DNA of 64,000 bases, taken from contig JBITNC010000001.1 of the NCBI GenBank assembly GCA_050084985.1, positions 214,458,001-214,522,000 on the forward strand, given 5' to 3'. A program made the translations under genes and the position numbers. Under the pieces are notes generated by a model. It was not told the origin of the DNA and made no database searches. It saw nothing but the letters and a program-made list of their open reading frames with translations. Numbering within the stretch: position 1 is the first letter of the stretch; every line of letters begins with the position of its first letter. Shown here piece by piece: positions 58,736 through 64,000 of the stretch. Source of the DNA: Nageia nagi. Taxonomy: Eukaryota; Pinophyta.

Positions 58736-60617
58736 ATGCCTCCACATAGATGCTCCATCAAATGTTCTTGACCTATCTGGGAAGAGGTAGGGTTTTGTAC
58801 TAACCTTCTTTTCTATTTTTTGCTTAGAGTTTGTAATTTACCCATTTAATTTAAAAATTGCAACCGTGAATGTTATTAAAAAACTATTTTTGTCATTTGT
58901 ATAGGATAAACTTTTTAGATTAGGCTTTTATTTGTGTTTCTTATGAAATTTTTCCTATTTCCATCATGGTCGCTAACCTGAGCTGAGCAGCTAATAGAAA
59001 TGTCAGCATTTGAATGTCAAATATCGATGACTGAGTGTTGAGGATAACAAACATTGATGTTTCAGTATGAAATGCCATTTTTTTTAAACTAACTTTTTAA
59101 CATTATACAGGTCTGAGATGTTTTTGAGCCTCAAGGTAGATATCCCTCAATTTTATAGGAGGGTAGAGGTTTTCTGGATCCTACCGATCATACCTTTTTT
59201 AGGTCCATTAGTTTTGGAGTGGGCTCATACATGGGTCACATTCATTGGGACTATCCTCTGTTAGCTGCATTATTAGATAGATGGGATGCAGTTACATGCA
59301 CTTTTCATTTTCTGATAGGGGAGATGACTGTTATGGTAGAGGATATACATAGATTATATAGACTCCCCATTCATGGATGAAGGATTTTACCTATAGTTGA
59401 TAGAGCAGGAGCTTTACATGTTGTTTCTTACTTGTATGGAGCTAATTAGGTTAACACTATTATTTCTAAGATTCTATCAGGGGGCATTAGATATTATCAG
59501 TATTGGCTAGAGGATTAGCAGAGGATGATCTGATTTTCATATTTGATGGGATTGGTTTAGTGCTATGCTCTCCCTGATACTGGCAATGGGAGGTTTCCAT
59601 GGTCATTGTTGCCTATCATTGCAGATATGATATGAAATGGCACAGTGTATGCTTGGGTGCCCACATTATTGGCCCAAATTTATAGAGAGTTATTCTTCTA
59701 TTCACAGGGACATAGGGCCTCTTTATCAGTCATCATTACATTACAAGCATGGGCCTACGAGCATATTGTTGTGGCTCATCCTTCAGGATTATCAATGCCT
59801 AGATTTGATAGCCACTTGGATTATGTGGCTGATATAGTCAGATGGCATGAGGATTATTATATTTGTCCATCAGATGGAGTCCATCAAGATGTAGGCTATT
59901 ATCGCCACATGCTTAGTCACTTGACTCCTGATCAAGTGAGATTTAGACCTTATCGCTCATATCCTGTATGGAGAGAGCTCATAGCTGAGCTTACTATCAT
60001 CTAATAACCATGTGTTTTGAGTGGTTATAGGGTGGATTTTCTAGAGCACTTTCATTTTGAGTGGGTGTGCTATCAGTTCAGTTTGATTCAGGATGTGCCT
60101 ACCCCAACAGTGTCATACCAGTGGGAGGGTACTATTTCAACCAAGGGTGTACAACCACTAGTTTATGTAGAGCTTGATCCTACTTAGGAGGAGAGACCAT
60201 TAGAGGATGACATTGGAGAGGATGATGTAGGAGTATCTAAGGCTTTCAAAGCTTGATGGGAGGAGGGAGATGATGGTATAAAGGGTCGATGCATGCATCA
60301 GTGCATTGATGTTACTGATGAGCTGGGTGCAGCAGTAGTAGAGGGAGAGGTAGGTAAGGAGCCTACAAGAGTAGTAGCTGTGGGAGCTGAGGCTACTGGT
60401 GAGGAGGTCATGGTGGATGATCCTGAGGAGTTGGCTCCTAAGGAGGAGGCTACAGGTGTTGGTGAGGAGAGAGCTACCCTAGAGGGTACGTGCAGAGTCA
60501 AGGAGGCTCCTACTACTTAGGTACCTAGCATTGATACTTTGCTAGGAGACATTTATGAGTTGAGACACCAGTTCGCACAAGCCCACTCATGTATGTACAG
60601 ATACAGGGCTGAGTAGG
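58736..60617 (+). pseudogene. Antisense PMD gene of element A4 (two exons, cut by C)
   Basis: Exon 1 58736-58786 (ATG, 17 codons, begins MPPHRCSI), donor GTAGGG; acceptor TTATACAG at 59103-59110; exon 2 from 59111. Intron 324 bp, against 333 in A3. Exon 2 gives EDIHRLYRLPIHG, YAWVPTLLAQIYRELFFYSQ, LQAWAYEHIVVAHPSGL, ICPSDGVHQDVGYYRHMLSH, FHFEWVCYQFSLIQDVPTPT, as in PMD proteins. The acidic tail (60290-60520) is open. Cut at 60617 by element C, losing the Ser/Pro-rich C-terminus. Several TAG/TGA stops. Exon-intron structure is inferred from the A3/A4 comparison. Confidence 0.8.
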
Positions 60618-62640
60618 TGTTAACACATAAAAATGAATTTATGTTTTTAAATCAATAAATTAATGAAATATGCTTGGCCTAACTATATGTCTTGAATGGA
60701 TTAAAGTGATAATATCAATGTTTGGCTTGAATATGAATATTACATGGGTTATCTTGAATATTGCATGGGTTATCTTGAATATTGCATGGATTATCTTGTT
60801 TATTGATGTGTTTATCTTAAATCTTATGAATTAACCTTATTTATGTGGATGCATGCCGACCTATGGGTGGTATTATCTATTATCTATATAAATAAGGGAT
60901 CTAATAGTAAGTCCACAATAATAAGGATACACATGATCCCGCATATGGTCTTGTAAGTGGCTACCCCTTAAGGTATCTCTAGGTACCACCTACAAGGTTG
61001 TGGTTTGTGTGCTTCCTTTTGCGAGCTATCCTGACATCTACGATCTATCCTGATATCACTCTGCTATCTGAGACATCCGTATTAAAGCTCTAACCTTGAT
61101 TGAGAGATCAAAAATCATCAAAAGAAGGCCATCAGTGCTCCCTTATGAACCAAGAACACCATCTATGCTCTATTATCTCTAAAATGGACCGCCCACAGTC
61201 CTCTTTTTGCATCTTCACAGGTCACTACGTTTTTGAGAGGTAGTTCATCATCAGTACATCGCCAACATCTTCATCTTTCATTGTTAGGTATGTTCTGTGA
61301 GGTAAGTATACAAACCATAGTCTTGTTTGATATAATTACAATTACATTTCTAAATTGGTTATTTTTTTTATTATTATACAGAATAAATCGCTATCCGTAG
61401 CTTAAATATAGATAATATTGAGTTTGTAGATATTTGCCTATTTACTTATTTAAATTTCTAAATCGATTATCTTGTTCATTGCTATTGAGAATAAATTGCT
61501 ATCTTTAGTTCAAATACAAATAATATTGAGTTTGTAGATATTTGCTTATTTATTTATTTACATGCTTAATTTTATTTGTAAACATTTGGTGAACCTGACG
61601 TGAAACATGCTTTCTGATTCAACAATGAGTAGAGATATAAATGAATTATCAGATTATCCTTCATTAGTTCAATCATCACCGGAACAAAATAGGAGAAAAA
61701 GAAAAATATGGAAAGGAATAGAGCCAACTAGGAAAAGTGCTAGAATAAACAAAGAGAGTGCTCCTGGGATTATCAAAGATAAACTTCCGGATGAGGAATC
61801 CTATCATGGTGATTTTGAAGATAATGATAGCTTGGATAATGAAACCCTTGAAGCAGGAATCTTAGAAAATCTAGTTCTACCTTTGGAAAACAAATCACAA
61901 TTAGTCCTTTATCGTTAGGTAAAATCTAACAATTCAAACCTCACTGAAGATAAACTAAGGTTGATACAAAAATTCATAGAGCATTTTGGGGCATTCTACA
62001 AGTTCTTTGAAGATCCTACCATAGTTTATTCATTGCATAAAATCTATGAATTTTTAACGGTGAACAGTCTCAGATTTTTCTTTAGAACATTTCTAGATGA
62101 ACCAATCTTTTTTTCAAACATCATAATCAATCATAATAAGACTACTCATGATCTAAACCCTATGGAAATAGACTGCCCATGGCCCGTTTATACCATGGAA
62201 AGTCATATTAACTTTTGTATGCTCCATCATGATCAAAATTCTTTTGCCCTTGAGATAGTTAAACAAAATGTTTGTGAACCCTCTTCATCATCTTTGGCAT
62301 TTGCATATCATAAACCAATAACATTAGAAGAAGATGATGATGAAATAATTGAGTTTGATGATGAGTCTGATAGTGAGTTAGAAATAGAACTTGAAACAGA
62401 CCCTGTTGCACAAAAACTTCTTAATGCTTACCATTTTTGGTCAAATAAAGAAAAGAAAATCAAAGAGATAGAGGTAAAGAAAATAACAAATACAAAATCT
62501 TACCAGAAAGCTCAATTGAGTGTAAGATAGGTCATCATGGGAGAACTAGAAAATCAACTGATTCATGAATGGAGAGAACAAATAGGAAGATTCACTCCTA
62601 GAATACTTGATTATGAAAGTGAAGAAGTGATGCATGCGTT
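60618..62640 (+). mobile_element. Element C: 5' LTR, primer site and leader ORF, truncated
   Basis: LTR 60618-61584 (TGTTAACAC...GTAAACA), candidate TATA box TATATAAATAAGG at 60885-60897. Primer-binding site TGGTGAACCTGACGTGAAAC starts 61587. Inside the LTR: about three 21-bp units (ATTGCATGGGTTATCTTGA) at 60745-60800, and a 108-bp tandem pair at 61350-61560 (GATAATATTGAGTTTGTAGA or AAATAATATTG...). No second LTR: the element ends between 62640 and 62737 where A4 resumes. Confidence 0.8.
61607..62530 (+). pseudogene. Leader ORF of element C (308 codons, one stop)
   Basis: ATG at 61607, 20 bases after the primer site starts; one frame to 62530 with a single TAG at 61916-61918. The N-terminal part is basic (NRRKRKIWKGIEPTRKSARI), then LTEDKLRLIQKFIEHFGAFY; the C-terminal part is acidic (LEEDDDEIIEFDDESDSELE) and ends in Lys-rich KEKKIKEIEVKKI. 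A gag-like continuation, GELENQLIHEWREQIGRFTP, follows the stop. No known domain recognised; position suggests ORF1 or the gag N-terminus. Confidence 0.6.
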
Positions 62641-62737
62641 GCCGGGGCCGTAACTTTTGATCTGGAGGTCATTTTGCTTCAAAATTTAAACTGTGGCTTC
62701 GTGACGAATTTCCAGTTATGTTTCAAATATGTTAATT
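62640..62737. other. Chimeric junction between C and A4
   Basis: C's reading frame ends near 62640; from about 62738 the sequence aligns with A3 at 24516-24560. In A3, about 2.9 kb lies between the equivalent points (21130 to about 24520); it is missing here. Recombination or deletion removed the rest of C and that part of A4. The bases between match neither. Confidence 0.6.
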
Positions 62738-62863
62738 CAAGAGATCCATATCAAATTTATGTTTCAAATATGTTAATGTGAAGTCACCTAAATATCTGGG
62801 TGGTGGAAATCGTACTTGTGGTTACACAAAGCTACCTTCAATAGATTCCTTTACCAGATTCAT
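62738..62863 (-). pseudogene. Start of the extra sense ORF of A4
   Basis: Minus ATG at 62863: MNLVKESIEGSF, then PPPRYLGDFTLTYLKHKF; same start and motif (PPRY-GD-LTYLKH) as the A3 ORF at 24640. Cut at about 62738 by the C junction. Only about 40 codons remain. Confidence 0.7.
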
Positions 62864-62973
62864 CTTTCTATTTTAATCATTAACACTTGAAAAATATTAA
62901 TATTTTTATTTATTTATTATTTTAATAATAAAATAAAACAAAGGAAAACTAATATACACTTTTCCCCTTTTTT

Positions 62974-64000
62974 TTATGTATAGAAGGGTCAGAGATGCAT
63001 GATATTTATAGGTTCATGCTCTTCATTTCCTTCTAAATCTAATAAATGATAAGTTCCCTTACCAAATTTTTTCTTAATGATGTACGGTCCTAACCAATTT
63101 GGAGCAAACTTGTCTCTAAGCTATTGTTCTAGTCGTGAAGTTTGTTGATTTTCTTTTAAGACCAAATCACCTATTTTGAATTCATGAATTAGAGCCCTTT
63201 TATCAAAAGCTCATTTTATCCTCCTCTGATAAACATGCATGTGCTCTAAAGCATTAATACATTTTTCATCTAAAAGCAATAACTAATCTAAATGAGTTTG
63301 TCTTGCTTCCTCGTCAGCATTTTGCTCACTTAGATTTACTCTAAGGGATGGTATCTCAAGTTCTATGGGTAAGATGGCTTCTGTTCCATATACTAAAGAG
63401 AATGGTGTTGGCCCAATGGGAGTGCATATACTGGTATGATAAGCCCATAAGGCTTTCAGTATTTGCATATGCCAATCTTTATGAGAATCATATACTATTT
63501 TTGCTAAGATGTTCTGAATAGTTTTATTAGTAGCCTCTACCTGTCCATTACCTTATGGATAATACGAAGTGGAAAAACTTTGTTTAATTTTATACTTGTC
63601 ACATATATATTTTACATCCTTATTTTTAAAATTCTTTCCATTATCCATAATCAATTGGTTCGGTATACCAAATCTACATATAATATAATTTTCTATAAAT
63701 TCAATTATTCATGCACCTGTGGTGGAAGTCATGGGAATAGCCTCTACCCATTTAGGAAAATATTCAGTTGCTGTAATGATGAACTTGTGTCCACTAGCGG
63801 ATGTAGGTGTAATTTGTCCTATTAAATCTAAGGCCCATTTATAGAATGGCCAAAGTGATTGTATAGGATGTAGCTCTTGAGATGGTTGTGAAAATAAATG
63901 AGCATATTATTGACATTTAAAGCACCTTTTAACATATTCACAACAATATTTTTCCATACGAGGCTAATAATACCCCATCCATATTAATCACTTTACAATT
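62974..64000 (-). pseudogene. Tat integrase of A4 (N-terminus off window)
   Basis: Minus: QYYAHLFSQPSQELHPIQSL, FYKWALDLIGQITPTSASGH (Asp), QLIMDNGKNFKNKDVKYICD (Asp), GNGQVEATNKTIQNILAKIV (Glu), GPTPFSLVYGTEAILPIELE, GPYIIKKKFGKGTYHLLDLE, stop at 62974. TAA stands at the Gln of the YP-GNGQ motif, whereas A3 has its stop at the second Gln of the same motif. The zinc finger part continues beyond 64000. Confidence 0.88.

Larger units (their letters stand above)
43993..64000 (-). mobile_element. Element A4: Tat retrotransposon, 3' part, with B and C nested in it
   Basis: 3' LTR 43993-44729 plus 57920-58016, polypurine tract (58017-58030), antisense PMD gene (58736-60617), a C insertion and deletion junction (60618-62737), the start of an extra sense ORF (62863), and integrase (62974 to window end). 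Same order and orientation as A3. It is inserted in A3's gag: the five bases left of it are GTATT, and the matching copy should lie beyond the window. Confidence 0.88.

Noticed and set aside
60298-60501. Minus-strand open frame opposite the A4 PMD acidic tail
   Set aside because: Ser/Ala/Thr-rich frame arises from the complement of the Glu/Val-rich codons.

Overview
This window is nuclear DNA of a plant, made almost wholly of old, mutually nested Ty3/gypsy LTR retrotransposons. The evidence is the Tat-type gag (CX2HX4HX4C knuckle), the dual RNase H, a chromovirus with a C-terminal chromodomain, antisense ORFs with a plant mobile domain (PMD), and AT-rich sequence. The depth of nesting and the many decayed copies suggest a large-genome seed plant; the species cannot be told. 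I see no host gene, tRNA, rRNA or CRISPR.

Layout (names D, A2-A5, B, C and E are mine). D (+): 3' half of a chromovirus, 1-3113, then a 3' LTR from about 3204. 4400-7740: unassigned AT-rich sequence. A5 (+): decayed Tat-like element, gag 7740-8560, protease 8880-9300, RT/RNase H 16160-17684, interrupted by E (-), 9527-16153. A3 (-): Tat element whose 3' LTR (17685-18535) lies inside A5's RNase H; it runs to 43992, where A4 cuts its gag. A3 is itself split in RNase H by A2 (-), 26685-38540, a pol-less gag-protease element with 848-bp LTRs and TSD CACTT. A4 (-): 3' LTR begins at 43993, runs off the window, and is interrupted by B and C. B (-): 44730-57914, a complete 13.2-kb element with about 1.54-kb LTRs and TSD CTATC, sitting inside A4's LTR. 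C (+): 60618 to about 62640, a 5' LTR, primer-binding site and leader ORF inside A4's antisense gene.

The nesting gives a relative chronology: A5, then A3, then A2 and A4, then B and C. Nearly every coding region has stops, many of them TAG/TAA where the family has Gln codons, as expected from C-to-T decay of methylated DNA. Intact translation is unlikely except for short stretches.

The most interesting content is accessory coding. Three elements (A3, A4, E) carry, antisense to gag-pol and next to the 3' LTR, a PMD gene with an apparent short first exon and one intron. A3 and A4 also carry a sense extra ORF just after integrase. B carries a sense extra ORF of about 1,170 codons after integrase and has an archaeal-type RNase H between protease and RT. 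A2 and A3 share a hairpin (14-15 bp perfect arms) in the 3' non-coding region.
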